From contig NZ_MSCC01000001.1 in the NCBI RefSeq assembly GCF_002954455.1, forward strand, positions 1,702,150 through 1,753,058: 50,909 nt of DNA, in the 5' to 3' direction. The notes under the pieces are model-generated. The model had not been told where the DNA came from and searched no databases. It saw only the letters and a program-made list of their open reading frames with translations. Numbering within the stretch: position 1 is the stretch's first letter; each line of letters begins with the position of its first letter. Both the position numbers and the translations under genes were made by a program. The stretch comes from Photobacterium aquimaris. Its GTDB lineage: Bacteria > Pseudomonadota > Gammaproteobacteria > Enterobacterales > Vibrionaceae. Positions 19,760-29,160 of this stretch are shown piece by piece.

Positions 19760-21943
19760 ATGCAAACTAAAGACTTACATGTAAACTTTCGCCACTACTG
19801 GGTCAATGATCGTATAAATTACTCTATTCGCGTGTTTATTGCTCTTGTTGGTGTTGTATTACCATGTTGGTACCTCAAGGCAAACCATGCTGTTACCCCT
19901 TTGGTACTTGGCATAATTGCTGCGGCGCTGGCAGAATCTGATGATAATTTAACCGGCCGCATTAAAGGCCTAGCCATTACTCTAATTTGTTTTTTGATTG
20001 CATCTCTTTCTATTGAAGTCTTATTTGACTACCCCATTTTCTTTGCAATCGGTCTATTTTGCTCAACATTTGGCTTTATTATGCTTGGTGCGATGGGGGC
20101 ACGTTATGCCAGCATTGCCTTTGCTTCACTATTACTAGCGGTTTACACCATGCTTGGTGCCGATCATAGTGTGAACTTATGGTATCAACCAATGCTACTC
20201 CTTGGCGGCGCATTCTGGTATGGCTGTTTATCATTAACATGGCATATTTTGTGGCCTAACCAACCAGTACAACGAAGCCTTGCTAACGTCTTTAGTGAAT
20301 GTGCTGATTACCTTGATCATAAAAGTCAGCTTTTTGAACCTGTCGCTGATTTAGTGCCTCAACCATTACGTTTAAAAGCAGCAAGCCAAAATGCGCGGGT
20401 GGTAAATGCCTTAAACATAGCCAAAGCTACCCTATTGCATCGTGCTCGCCGTGGACAACCCAATACTACAGGTGATCGTTTTTTGACCATTTATTTTATG
20501 GCACAAGATATTCATGAGCGTGCAAGCTCTTCACACTATCGCTATCAAGATCTCGCCGCCAACTTTAACCGCAGCGATGTTCTGTTCCGTTTTCAACGTT
20601 TATTACGCTCACAAGCTATTGCATGCCGTGATATTTCAACGGCGTTAGCAATGGGAAAATCTTATACCCACGATGAAAAGAGCCTCAAAGCATTAAACGA
20701 GCTGCAAGACTCACTGCAATATTTACATGATCAAAATAAGCCTGAGTGGAAGATGTTGCTGATCCAGCTTGATTTTCTATTTAATAACTTGGCAACTGTT
20801 GAACGTCAGCTAATGAATATCAATAACCCTGATGCCACGCATGTAGAAGAAGAAAATGATATCCAATTAGCTGATAACGAAGCCCATGGTGTTAAAGAGT
20901 TAGTAAAACGTATCAGTGCACAATGTAATACTGATTCGATGCTGTTTCGTCACGCTATTCGTATGGCGATTGCATTAACCGTCGGCTATGGGTGTATTCA
21001 AGTATTCGATTTGCAACGTGGTTACTGGATTTTGCTCACCACGCTATTTGTATGTCAGCCAAACTACAGTGCAACCCGCCAAAAATTACGCCAACGTGTG
21101 ATAGGTACTATTGGCGGTATTTTAGCGGGTATTCCCCTGCTTTATTTATTTCCGGGACAAGAAGGTCAGTTAGTGCTGATGGTGGTGGCTGGTGTGCTGT
21201 TCTTCTCGTTTAGAATGGTTAAATACGGTTGGGCAACAGCGTTTATTACCTTGCTAGTACTGTTCTGTTTTAACCAACTAGGTGAAGGTTATGCGGTTAT
21301 TCTGCCTCGTTTAGGCGATACCTTGATTGGCTGTTTACTGGCAGTATTAGCGGTAACCTTTATTCTGCCAGACTGGGAATCTAAGCGTTTACACAAGGCA
21401 ATGTCTGGAGCAATTAATGCCAATAAAGATTACTTAGCACAAATTATTGGTCAGTACCGTATCGGTAAACGTGATAGCTTAAGTTACCGTATTTCACGCC
21501 GAGATGCCCACAATACTGATGCTCATTTAAATACGGCAATCAGTAATATGCTGGCAGAGCCTGAGCGTTACCAAATTGATGCGAATGAAAGTTTCCGTTT
21601 CTTAACCTTAAACCATGCAATGCTAAGTTATATTTCGGCATTAGGGGCTCACAGAACACAACTTGATGATGATAAGACTCACCAGTTAGTGTCAGAAGCA
21701 CACCGCATTATTCACACTCACTTAGAATGTTTAGCGACGCAATTATCAGGTAACGCATGTCAAAGAGCGCCAGCGTTAGATGTCAATTTGGATCAGCGTT
21801 TAGGACAATGGCGAGATGAAGACTGCACCTCGGTACGTATGGTGTTACAGCAACTTCACTTGATCCACCGTATGTTACCTGAAATGCATAAATTGACAGA
21901 TCAGCTTGCGCCTCAAGTGCAAAAACAAGAAGTGACTGCATAA
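19760..21943 (+). CDS. yccS: Inner-membrane FUSC-family protein YccS
   Basis: A 727-residue membrane protein of the YccS/YhfK family (E. coli YccS is about 717). A TTG at 19748 is in frame, but the ATG at 19760 is preferred. The plan is typical: one block of about six membrane helices (about 20-170), a soluble helical block (about 180-390), a second membrane block (about 395-530) and a soluble C-terminal block. FHIAD/FUSC-like features include QRGYWILLTTLFVCQPNYSA and the KLRQRVIGTIGGILAG stretch shared with AaeB-type effluxers. It has been proposed as a transporter component; the substrate is unknown. The cluster helD-yccS is conserved with enterics. Confidence 0.9.
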   Translation: MQTKDLHVNFRHYWVNDRINYSIRVFIALVGVVLPCWYLKANHAVTPLVLGIIAAALAESDDNLTGRIKGLAITLICFLIASLSIEVLFDYPIFFAIGLFCSTFGFIMLGAMGARYASIAFASLLLAVYTMLGADHSVNLWYQPMLLLGGAFWYGCLSLTWHILWPNQPVQRSLANVFSECADYLDHKSQLFEPVADLVPQPLRLKAASQNARVVNALNIAKATLLHRARRGQPNTTGDRFLTIYFMAQDIHERASSSHYRYQDLAANFNRSDVLFRFQRLLRSQAIACRDISTALAMGKSYTHDEKSLKALNELQDSLQYLHDQNKPEWKMLLIQLDFLFNNLATVERQLMNINNPDATHVEEENDIQLADNEAHGVKELVKRISAQCNTDSMLFRHAIRMAIALTVGYGCIQVFDLQRGYWILLTTLFVCQPNYSATRQKLRQRVIGTIGGILAGIPLLYLFPGQEGQLVLMVVAGVLFFSFRMVKYGWATAFITLLVLFCFNQLGEGYAVILPRLGDTLIGCLLAVLAVTFILPDWESKRLHKAMSGAINANKDYLAQIIGQYRIGKRDSLSYRISRRDAHNTDAHLNTAISNMLAEPERYQIDANESFRFLTLNHAMLSYISALGAHRTQLDDDKTHQLVSEAHRIIHTHLECLATQLSGNACQRAPALDVNLDQRLGQWRDEDCTSVRMVLQQLHLIHRMLPEMHKLTDQLAPQVQKQEVTA

Positions 21944-21968
21944 GGTAAGTTAGCGAGATAAACCAAAG

Positions 21969-21995
21969 GACTGAATAGTGATATTCAGTCTTTTG
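21969..21995 (+). terminator. yccS terminator
   Basis: GACTGAATA (21969-21977), loop GTGA, TATTCAGTC (21982-21990), then TTTTG. Confidence 0.8.
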
Positions 21996-22029
21996 TATAT
22001 TCATCAATAAAAATTTAACCAATACTCTC

Positions 22030-22227
22030 TTACACTATGCTTTCAACTAAACAAGAAGCATTGGTTAATTCAATATAGTATTTATTATTTCTTGTTATCA
22101 CTTCACCGCCACGCACTAGCTCATCTTTGACACCAATATTTTGATAAGATCGCGCATTTCCATCTCGTCCAGAGCCCAAAAGAATGTATGTTAACTTACT
22201 ACACTGTTTAGCTTTATCCACATGCAT
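22030..22227 (-). CDS. Small hypothetical protein, doubtful
   Basis: A 65-codon frame between yccS and torC. A stop codon (TAA) lies two codons before the ATG, so it cannot begin earlier, and I see no ribosome-binding site. The amino-acid text (SGRDGNARSYQNIGVKDELV, then NNKYYIELTNASCLVESIV) reads like part of a small folded protein. A different-frame run MKKMSLTLCKLNKENN starts about 55 bases upstream and could be the original N-terminus of a frameshifted small exported protein. No family recognised. It may be a relic. Confidence 0.35.
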   Translation of the reverse strand: MHVDKAKQCSKLTYILLGSGRDGNARSYQNIGVKDELVRGGEVITRNNKYYIELTNASCLVESIV

Positions 22228-22323
22228 TTTACGTTATTTTCTTTGTTGAGTTTGCATAAGGTTAAACTCATTTTTTTCATGGTAGATCCCTCACTAAATT
22301 ACAGAGCATCACACTGTATAATA

Positions 22324-22356
22324 CAAAAAAAAGGGAACCTGATTTCTCAGATCCCC
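22324..22356 (-). terminator. torC terminator
   Basis: Read on the minus strand, GGGGATCTGA pairs with TCAGGTTCCC (two G-U pairs), loop GAAA, followed by eight T residues. Confidence 0.8.
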
Positions 22357-22410
22357 TTTCGGTTCTTGACGTTGTGTTTAACGCAAGCTATCTATTTTTC
22401 AACGAGTGAT

Positions 22411-23583
22411 TTACTCAGTTGCTTGCCCTGCCGCCGCAGGTGCATCTTTTGCGTTATCTTGTAGATACTTCAGCAAGGTACGCTCTTCGTCTTTATTCAG
22501 CATGTAGTACTGTTGCATCGCTTTCAGTCCTTGAACCCAACCATTTGCAGTTAAGTGTTTTGGATCTGGAATTGCGTGACACTGACCACAGCTCGCATCT
22601 AAGATCTCTTTACCGTAAGCCCAGATTGGTTTAATGCTTGCTAGCATATTACGTTGTGTGATCCATACTGATACTTGTAGTTGCTGCCATGTCTGACCAT
22701 CTTCAGCTTTCACTGTATTTAGAATAGTTGCTGATTTTTGTAGATCGGCATTCAGTGATACGGTCTGAATCTGCTTCGCCATGTCTTGTACTAACATACC
22801 GGTTGTTGAACCTTGTTGCTGCCAACCAGTAATTTGTACTTTAAGCATGTCGCCACTTGTACCTAACACTTGCACTTCTGATGCAGGGTATAACTGACCT
22901 TGTTCATCGCCTGATGCAGAGTCAGTGGTATACAATTTCTTAGATGCTAATGTGTAAAGCGTTTTCGTTGCAGGCGCTTCACCAGAGTTAATTGTTAACT
23001 GTTTAAATGTTGCTTGGAAGTCATTATTAATATGTGGCAACTGGTGCGCAATACCTTTATGACATTCAATACAGTTCATATTTTTTGCTGCTGCGCCAGT
23101 CATGGCTGCTGCTGCTGCTGGCGATTGCTTCGCGTGATCCATTGCTGTGTATGAGTGACAACTCTTACATGTTGCTGAATTTGTTTCAGCCATCATACGC
23201 CACACATTTTGTGCTAGGCGTAAACGGTTCGCTTCAAACTTCGCTGGTGTATCAATATCTTTACTGATGAATTCGCTATAGATATCGCCCACACCGCCCA
23301 GTTTTGCTTTCATAAAAGCAATCGGGTTATTTTCTGGGATATGACAGTCACGACATTCAGCGCGCACGCCATAAGCATTCTTGTAGTGAATACTGGTTTT
23401 ATATTCGTTATAGTTTTCTTTCATTGAGTGACATGAAGTACAAAACTCAGTAGTCGAACTAAACTTTATCGATTCGTGAAAGGTAAACACACCAGCTAAT
23501 GTGATAATCACACAGACAACAGCAATCGCTAATACAGAATAGCGACTACTTGGCTTTACTAAAAAACGCCATAGCTTCTTCAT
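22411..23583 (-). CDS. torC: Pentahaem c-type cytochrome TorC
   Basis: A 390-residue membrane-anchored cytochrome of the NapC/NirT/TorC family that passes electrons from menaquinol to the TMAO reductase. A single N-terminal anchor lies at about 16-34. Five CxxCH haem motifs are at 48-52 (CTSCH), 77-81 (CRDCH), 139-143 (CKSCH), 171-175 (CIECH) and 332-336 (CGQCH). The first four form the NapC-like part and the fifth the C-terminal TorC domain that contacts TorA. Length and sequence match E. coli TorC (390). It is transcribed away from torA rather than with it, and no torE or torD is beside it. Confidence 0.95.
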   Translation of the reverse strand: MKKLWRFLVKPSSRYSVLAIAVVCVIITLAGVFTFHESIKFSSTTEFCTSCHSMKENYNEYKTSIHYKNAYGVRAECRDCHIPENNPIAFMKAKLGGVGDIYSEFISKDIDTPAKFEANRLRLAQNVWRMMAETNSATCKSCHSYTAMDHAKQSPAAAAAMTGAAAKNMNCIECHKGIAHQLPHINNDFQATFKQLTINSGEAPATKTLYTLASKKLYTTDSASGDEQGQLYPASEVQVLGTSGDMLKVQITGWQQQGSTTGMLVQDMAKQIQTVSLNADLQKSATILNTVKAEDGQTWQQLQVSVWITQRNMLASIKPIWAYGKEILDASCGQCHAIPDPKHLTANGWVQGLKAMQQYYMLNKDEERTLLKYLQDNAKDAPAAAGQATE

Positions 23584-24158
23584 GGATGGTCCAAAATGAA
23601 TTAAACGTCAAAACAACGTTAAAAAAAATGTTAAGCACAAACTAACATTTGAATGTTAACAGGGCAATGGACGCTATTAATATATAAAAATATTAATATC
23701 ACAATTGATCATAGTTGTTTCTGCAAAACGATACAAAAAAAAAATTAGTTAGTTCACTAATTATATTAATAACCTAAATAGTCTTTTACAATAATAAATA
23801 CAATACACCATACGGCTTAAATCAAAAGATAAAATGCAATCATAACAACAAGATAGCAATATCTTTATGGTATATTATACTGTAAAATTTATACAGATAG
23901 TCGACTATCGAGAATAGTTATCAATTGTATTTTGATTATTGTGCTAACCATTTACTTATTTACATTGAACATTAAACATTAGCGTCTATTATGGTTTTTT
24001 GTGAAAACTTATTTTCCATTTAGCAACCTAATATATTTTGTATTTCCGTGTAGCCTATCAAGAAATACTAAAATAATAGATCACTATACCGTCTACTATT
24101 TAAGTTGTGCTTATGTTACTTAAATAGTTAATCATTCGGTTTGTCTCGGAATACAATC
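23584..24158. promoter_or_regulatory. Divergent torC-torA control region
   Basis: A very AT-rich 575-base region with no credible gene. Repeated elements: on the torC side, ACATTTGAATGTTAAC (23644-23659), whose minus-strand text includes CTGTTAACAT, an 8/10 match to the E. coli TorR box CTGTTCATAT; in the middle, CTGTAAAATTTATACAG (23880-23896) touching the perfect palindrome GATAGTCGACTATC (23896-23909); on the torA side, a tandem ACATTGAACATTAAACATTA (23962-23981), whose minus strand reads ATGTT three times or nearly so. TorR binding is an inference. Clear -10/-35 boxes could not be fixed. Confidence 0.5.
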
Positions 24159-26798
24159 ATGACCCTATCACGTCGTAATTTTTTAAAAGGTTCGGTAGCA
24201 ACAGCCATAGCTGCTAACGGACTTACCCTTTTCCCTGCAGGGAAGGTATTTGCATCTGATACAATTACCATTCCATCTGCAACACACTATGGTCCTTTTA
24301 AAGCAGTCGTAAAAAGCGGAACATTAATTGGTGTTCAACCGATTAACGATGTTGACCCATTTCCAACAGAAATGTTAACAAAAGGTGTATTAAGCCGTAC
24401 TTACAGCGATACACGTATTAAATATCCAATGGTACGTAAATCACTATTGGAAGATCCATTAGGCGATCACAATCCTCATCTTCGTGGTAAAGAACCTTTT
24501 GTCCGTGTCGATTGGGACACAGCGATTGCATTAACGGCTTTCTGTATCGCTCGTACAGTTGAGAAACACGGTAACGAGGCACTGTTTAGTTCTTCATACG
24601 GTGGTTGGTCACATTGTGGTGTTAACCGCCCTCAAACACTACAAGGTCGTTTCTTTAACCTTATTGGTGGTCAAAGTATTTGTGCGGGTGACTACTCTGC
24701 AGGAGCTTCAGAAGTTATCCTTCCACACGTCATCGGTGACATGGAAGTTTACTCTCCACAAACCGCATGGGAAATCGTTGAAAAAAATACTGAAGCGGTG
24801 CTATTTATTGGTTGTGACCCTTGGAAAACAAACCGTGTAGAATTCCGTGTAGCTGATCACTCAATGCAAAAACATTGGGAAGCGTTTAAGGCTAAAGGGA
24901 TTAAGTTTATCTCTATTAACCCACAACAAACCCAAACAGATAAAGCCGTTGGTAGTGAAATGATCAATATCCGTCCTAATACGGATACTGCTCTATTTAC
25001 TGCAATGTCTTATCACTTATATAAAACAGGCCAACACGATAAAGCGTACATTGATAAATATACCGTTGGCTTTGATAAATACCTTGCTTATTTAATTGGC
25101 GACGAAGACGGTGTTGCTAAAACACCAGAATGGGCCGAAGAAATTACAGGTTTACCAGCCGCGAAAATTAAAGAGCTTGCTGAATTATGTGTAACTAAAC
25201 GTACACAAATTGCAGCTGGTTGGGCACTACAGCGTGCAGACCACGGTGAAATGATCCACTGGTCTATTATCAACTTTGCAGCCATTGCAGGTAAAATTGG
25301 TAAACCAGGTGAAGGTGCAGGCTTTAGTTGGCACTATGGTAACGGCGGCATGCCAGCATCTGGTAAGCGTATGCCTATCGGTTTATCACAAGGCCGTAAC
25401 CCAATCACTAAAACATGTCCTGTGGTTATGGTTTCAGACATGCTGAAAAACCCAGGTAAAGCGTATACCCGTGATGGTTCAAACCTCACCTTGCCAAAAG
25501 CTAAACTTATCTACAACGCGGGTAATAACTTACTGTCTCACCAACAAGACACTAACGAGTTAATCAAGGCGCTGAACGATAATATTGATACCATCATTTG
25601 TCATGAACCTTGGTGGTGTGCAACAGCAAAATACTCTGATATCGTATTACCAACCACTACCACTCTTGAGCGTGATGATATTTCATCTGGCGGTACTTAC
25701 AGCAACAACAAAATCTACGCAATGCGTCAGGTTATTGAGCCTGTAGGTGAAAGCTTAGATGACTACGAAATCTTCTCACGTCTTGCTTTCATGTTTAACG
25801 TACATAAAGAATTTACCGACGGTAAAACAATGTACCAACATGTTAAAGCTTCTTATGAAGCTTCTGATGCAACAGAAGATTTTAAAACATTCTGGCAAAA
25901 TGGTATCACTCACGTATCAACACCTGATGCAGCAAATAACTTTGTTCGTCATGGTGATTTCTACGCAGATCCTGATAAAAACCCATTGCATACACCAAGT
26001 GGTAAAATCGAGCTTTACAGTGAAACACTGGCTGGATTTAAAGCGAAAGATTGCCCACCGATGCCACAATGGATTCCACCATTTGAATGGTTAGGTAATG
26101 CTAAAAAAGGTCAAGTTCACGTACTAAGTCCACACCCATGGATGCGTCTGCACTCACAAATGGCGAATGCTGATGTAAACAGCTATGAATCTGTTGATGG
26201 ACGTCAAATCGTTCTTATTAACAAACAAGACGCTGAAGAACGTGGCGTGAAAGATGGCGATGTAGTTGAAGTATATAACGACCGCGGTACTCTGCTTGCT
26301 GGTGCGCGTATCACTGATGAAGCAATGCCTGGCGTTATCTACATTCACGAAGGTGCATGGCTACAACTTGATAGCAAAGGCCGTTGTAACTCAGGTTCAA
26401 TCAACATGCTAACAAGTAGTCAACCAACCAGTGGTCTAGCACAAGCAACCAGTGCTAATACTTGTTTGGCTTACTTTAAGAAATGTACTGATGCGGAAAC
26501 ACCAAACCAAGCTTACATGCCGCCTAAGATTGTGAAATCAGACTTTAAAGTTGATATCTGGTCATTACAATTAGGTAAGCGCCTGAAAGCTGTAGCCGCA
26601 GAACAAGGTCCTGCTCAGTCACCGGGTGAGAAGTTATTCTACGGTAGCTGTACTCTTTGTCACGCAGCACCGCACCCTAGCGACTTCACTTACAAGCAGT
26701 GGAAAGGTATTACTAATAGTATGTTCCCACGCGCAGGTCTAAACGAAAAAGATCGCAAGCTGGTACTTGATTTCCTAAAAGACAACGCTAAAAAGTAA
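24159..26798 (+). CDS. torA: TMAO reductase TorA fused to a C-terminal c-type cytochrome domain
   Basis: An 879-residue periplasmic molybdoenzyme that reduces TMAO to trimethylamine. A TTG at 24141 is in frame, but the ATG at 24159 places the Tat signal LSRRNFLKG at residues 3-11, followed by a hydrophobic stretch and a likely cleavage site near FAS/D. The DMSO-reductase-family body (about 45-800) shows SSYGGWSHCGVN, the YSAGASE region expected to hold the Ser ligand to molybdenum, and a C-terminal MGD-binding domain. Residues about 820-879 are extra: GSCTLCHAAPHP has a haem motif C831-x-x-C834-H835, and the tail aligns with the fifth-haem domain of TorC. E. coli TorA (848 residues) lacks this. 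No torD chaperone gene is adjacent. Confidence 0.93.
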   Translation: MTLSRRNFLKGSVATAIAANGLTLFPAGKVFASDTITIPSATHYGPFKAVVKSGTLIGVQPINDVDPFPTEMLTKGVLSRTYSDTRIKYPMVRKSLLEDPLGDHNPHLRGKEPFVRVDWDTAIALTAFCIARTVEKHGNEALFSSSYGGWSHCGVNRPQTLQGRFFNLIGGQSICAGDYSAGASEVILPHVIGDMEVYSPQTAWEIVEKNTEAVLFIGCDPWKTNRVEFRVADHSMQKHWEAFKAKGIKFISINPQQTQTDKAVGSEMINIRPNTDTALFTAMSYHLYKTGQHDKAYIDKYTVGFDKYLAYLIGDEDGVAKTPEWAEEITGLPAAKIKELAELCVTKRTQIAAGWALQRADHGEMIHWSIINFAAIAGKIGKPGEGAGFSWHYGNGGMPASGKRMPIGLSQGRNPITKTCPVVMVSDMLKNPGKAYTRDGSNLTLPKAKLIYNAGNNLLSHQQDTNELIKALNDNIDTIICHEPWWCATAKYSDIVLPTTTTLERDDISSGGTYSNNKIYAMRQVIEPVGESLDDYEIFSRLAFMFNVHKEFTDGKTMYQHVKASYEASDATEDFKTFWQNGITHVSTPDAANNFVRHGDFYADPDKNPLHTPSGKIELYSETLAGFKAKDCPPMPQWIPPFEWLGNAKKGQVHVLSPHPWMRLHSQMANADVNSYESVDGRQIVLINKQDAEERGVKDGDVVEVYNDRGTLLAGARITDEAMPGVIYIHEGAWLQLDSKGRCNSGSINMLTSSQPTSGLAQATSANTCLAYFKKCTDAETPNQAYMPPKIVKSDFKVDIWSLQLGKRLKAVAAEQGPAQSPGEKLFYGSCTLCHAAPHPSDFTYKQWKGITNSMFPRAGLNEKDRKLVLDFLKDNAKK

Positions 26799-26825
26799 TT
26801 AATAGTTCGCTATTAGTTAGCTAAC

Positions 26826-26864
26826 AAAAAACCCCGCAGAATATATGTTCTGCGGGGCTTTTTT
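26826..26864 (+). terminator. torA terminator
   Basis: CCCCGCAGAA (26832-26841) pairs with TTCTGCGGGG (26848-26857), followed by CTTTTTT; an A-tract on the other side lets it also serve the convergent U32 gene. Confidence 0.9.
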
Positions 26865-26898
26865 ATTGTAAAAGCTTACTTATTGTTCAACGAACTTA

Positions 26899-29160
26899 TT
26901 ACAAGCCTTTGGTGTACTGATTACAAGTATGACCAATAATAACGGCTTCAATTTCACTACGTGCAAGTTCATTATTACCCGCAATATACTGATTAAATAA
27001 TGTCGTCAATTCCGCTTTTGATACTGTCAGTTGGGTATCGGTTTTAATATCGCGTAAATCCACCATAAAGCCAGTAAACTTATTCTGAACCTCAGCCACT
27101 ATATCCAAGTTTAAAAAGTTCTCAGGGTTATATAGCGCATTATGATCTCCTCGCTGTTTATCCACCACAAATGATGCTTCAGTAAGATTAATGATCGATG
27201 CAGACTTATCACATTTACGTAAGCATTTATCGTCAAAACGCTTCTTTTTACAGCCAACGGTTTGATGGAATAAACATTGACGGCTCATTAACAGCATCAT
27301 TGGATGATAAATACTGTAATAAACCTCAAATCCAGTCGGTACTGTTATTGGTTTGATCTGAGAACGTTTGATCTCATTTGAAATAAACGCCCCGACACAA
27401 CCAAACTCCTGCTGTAAACATTCAAGACTCAAACCATTACTGATGTTCATCTGTGGGCCAGCTATCCACGCCAAACCTAATTGATGTGCAGCATAACCGA
27501 CACCACTATTGTTAGTCACAATACGTGATGGCTTTACTTGCTCTAGGAACGTCACTGCTGCTTGGTAATTATCACCAATCAAAATTGCTGGGAACCAAGG
27601 GATCAAATGTGGATTTTGTTGGAACAGAGCAACTAACTTTAGCCCTTCCATTGCCATCGCTTCAGGCAATTGATAATACACTGCAGTATTTGGCTGACTA
27701 ACTGCGTCAATATCAGCAGGATTAGCAATCAATACAGATAACGACGGTGTCAGTGATGGTTGTGGCACTCGCACAGCTTTTGGTAATTCAAACGGCTCCA
27801 CCAGCGGCTGATTGCCATTTAATACACACGTAATCTGATCGCGCATTATCGTTAGTTCTTTAAACGGCACCACTACATTATTTGCTAACTGGGTTAAATT
27901 CATCGGTGTTAGCAAGTATTCGCCGTTATTTAAGCTACGGAAACGTTTTTCAAAGCAATCACTATCAAGCACCGTATTCTCAGACTGTCGTAATAACGAT
28001 GTTGATGCTACTTCAAACTGCTGTAATGGCGTTGTTACGCGAATAATCAGTGGTTGTCCTACCTGACCAATAATCGTCAACTCTAAGGCTAATAAGCTAA
28101 TATCTAAATCAGCAATTCGCTCTTCCACAGTTTGAATAATAGTAGTCTTATCATCATATAACTTTTGCTTAACCGCTTGAATTTCTGTCTCAGATTTAGC
28201 ATCAGCAATCTGTGCAAAGTGATCAACAGAGTTATCTCGAGGATTATCAATAAACATCGCTTTATTGATATCACCCATTAAATATGAGTTTGAAAAATCA
28301 CGGTTAAATACAGTATATAACTCACGCGTATCTGCCAATAATGGCTTCTGCTTGCAATAATTATCTAACTGACGACTCCAATTATCCACCACGGTATACA
28401 CATAGTGAGATTTTTTAATCCGCCCTTCGACCTTTAATGAATATACGCCAGCATCTGCCAGGGCTTCTAAATTTGAAAATGCTGAATTGTCTTTCATATT
28501 AAGCGGGTAATCTTTTCCCGCCGCGGTTGTCTGATATTGATCACGACAAGGCTGACTACAACGACCACGGTTACCTGAATTACCATTTTTAGCCGAACTT
28601 ATATAGCACAAGCCTGAAAAGCCAATACAATATGAACCATGCACAAACACTTCCATCAGTACGTTATGCTGATGACCAAACTGCGCTAAATGTTTTATTT
28701 CTTTAATATTAAGTTCACGCGATAAATTTACACGGCTAGCGTTAAGCTGCCCCATAAATAAAATCTGACCTTCATTATGACTATTAACTTGAGTAGATGC
28801 ATGAACATCAAGCGTTGGAAAATGCTGCTTGATTAAGTGAAATAGCCCTAAGTCTTGTAAAATAACACCATCAATTTTAGTGTTGACCAACTTATTTAGC
28901 AGTCGAATAACCGCTGGAATTTCACTTTCTAAAATCATGATATTAAGCGTAAGAAAGATCTTACAATCACGTTGATGCGCTACGCGAACAATACCGTTTA
29001 AATCTTCAAACGTAATATTGGTTGCACGATTACGGGCGTTAAAATTATCTAGGCCACAATAAATAGCATCCGCACCTGCGACAATTGCCGCTTTAATCGA
29101 CTCTATATCGCCACCCGGAGCTAATAGCTCAAAATTACTTCTCATCGCGTTATGACCCAT
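26899..29160 (-). CDS. U32-family peptidase-like protein (RlhA-related, long form)
   Basis: A 753-residue protein. Residues about 1-320 are the U32 domain: ELLAPGGDIESIKAAIVAGADAIY start, TLNIMI, VILQDLGL, ASTQVNSHN and VFVHGSYCIGFSGLCYIS with the NRGRCSQPCRDQY cysteine cluster. Members of this family that have been studied (RlhA, TrhP) hydroxylate RNA bases rather than cut proteins, using prephenate and an iron-sulfur cluster. A second TIM-barrel-like half (about 480-750) carries another Cys group, SRQCLFHQTVGCKKKRFDDK. E. coli RlhA is about 650 residues, so this is a longer subfamily. Start could be Met1 or Met6. Function inferred only at family level. Confidence 0.75.
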   Translation of the reverse strand: MGHNAMRSNFELLAPGGDIESIKAAIVAGADAIYCGLDNFNARNRATNITFEDLNGIVRVAHQRDCKIFLTLNIMILESEIPAVIRLLNKLVNTKIDGVILQDLGLFHLIKQHFPTLDVHASTQVNSHNEGQILFMGQLNASRVNLSRELNIKEIKHLAQFGHQHNVLMEVFVHGSYCIGFSGLCYISSAKNGNSGNRGRCSQPCRDQYQTTAAGKDYPLNMKDNSAFSNLEALADAGVYSLKVEGRIKKSHYVYTVVDNWSRQLDNYCKQKPLLADTRELYTVFNRDFSNSYLMGDINKAMFIDNPRDNSVDHFAQIADAKSETEIQAVKQKLYDDKTTIIQTVEERIADLDISLLALELTIIGQVGQPLIIRVTTPLQQFEVASTSLLRQSENTVLDSDCFEKRFRSLNNGEYLLTPMNLTQLANNVVVPFKELTIMRDQITCVLNGNQPLVEPFELPKAVRVPQPSLTPSLSVLIANPADIDAVSQPNTAVYYQLPEAMAMEGLKLVALFQQNPHLIPWFPAILIGDNYQAAVTFLEQVKPSRIVTNNSGVGYAAHQLGLAWIAGPQMNISNGLSLECLQQEFGCVGAFISNEIKRSQIKPITVPTGFEVYYSIYHPMMLLMSRQCLFHQTVGCKKKRFDDKCLRKCDKSASIINLTEASFVVDKQRGDHNALYNPENFLNLDIVAEVQNKFTGFMVDLRDIKTDTQLTVSKAELTTLFNQYIAGNNELARSEIEAVIIGHTCNQYTKGL

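Noticed and set aside
23880..23896. A CTG...CAG dyad resembling a LexA box
   Set aside because: The spacer is 11 bases (CTG-N11-CAG), not the N10 of the gamma-proteobacterial LexA box, and the flanking genes are not SOS genes.
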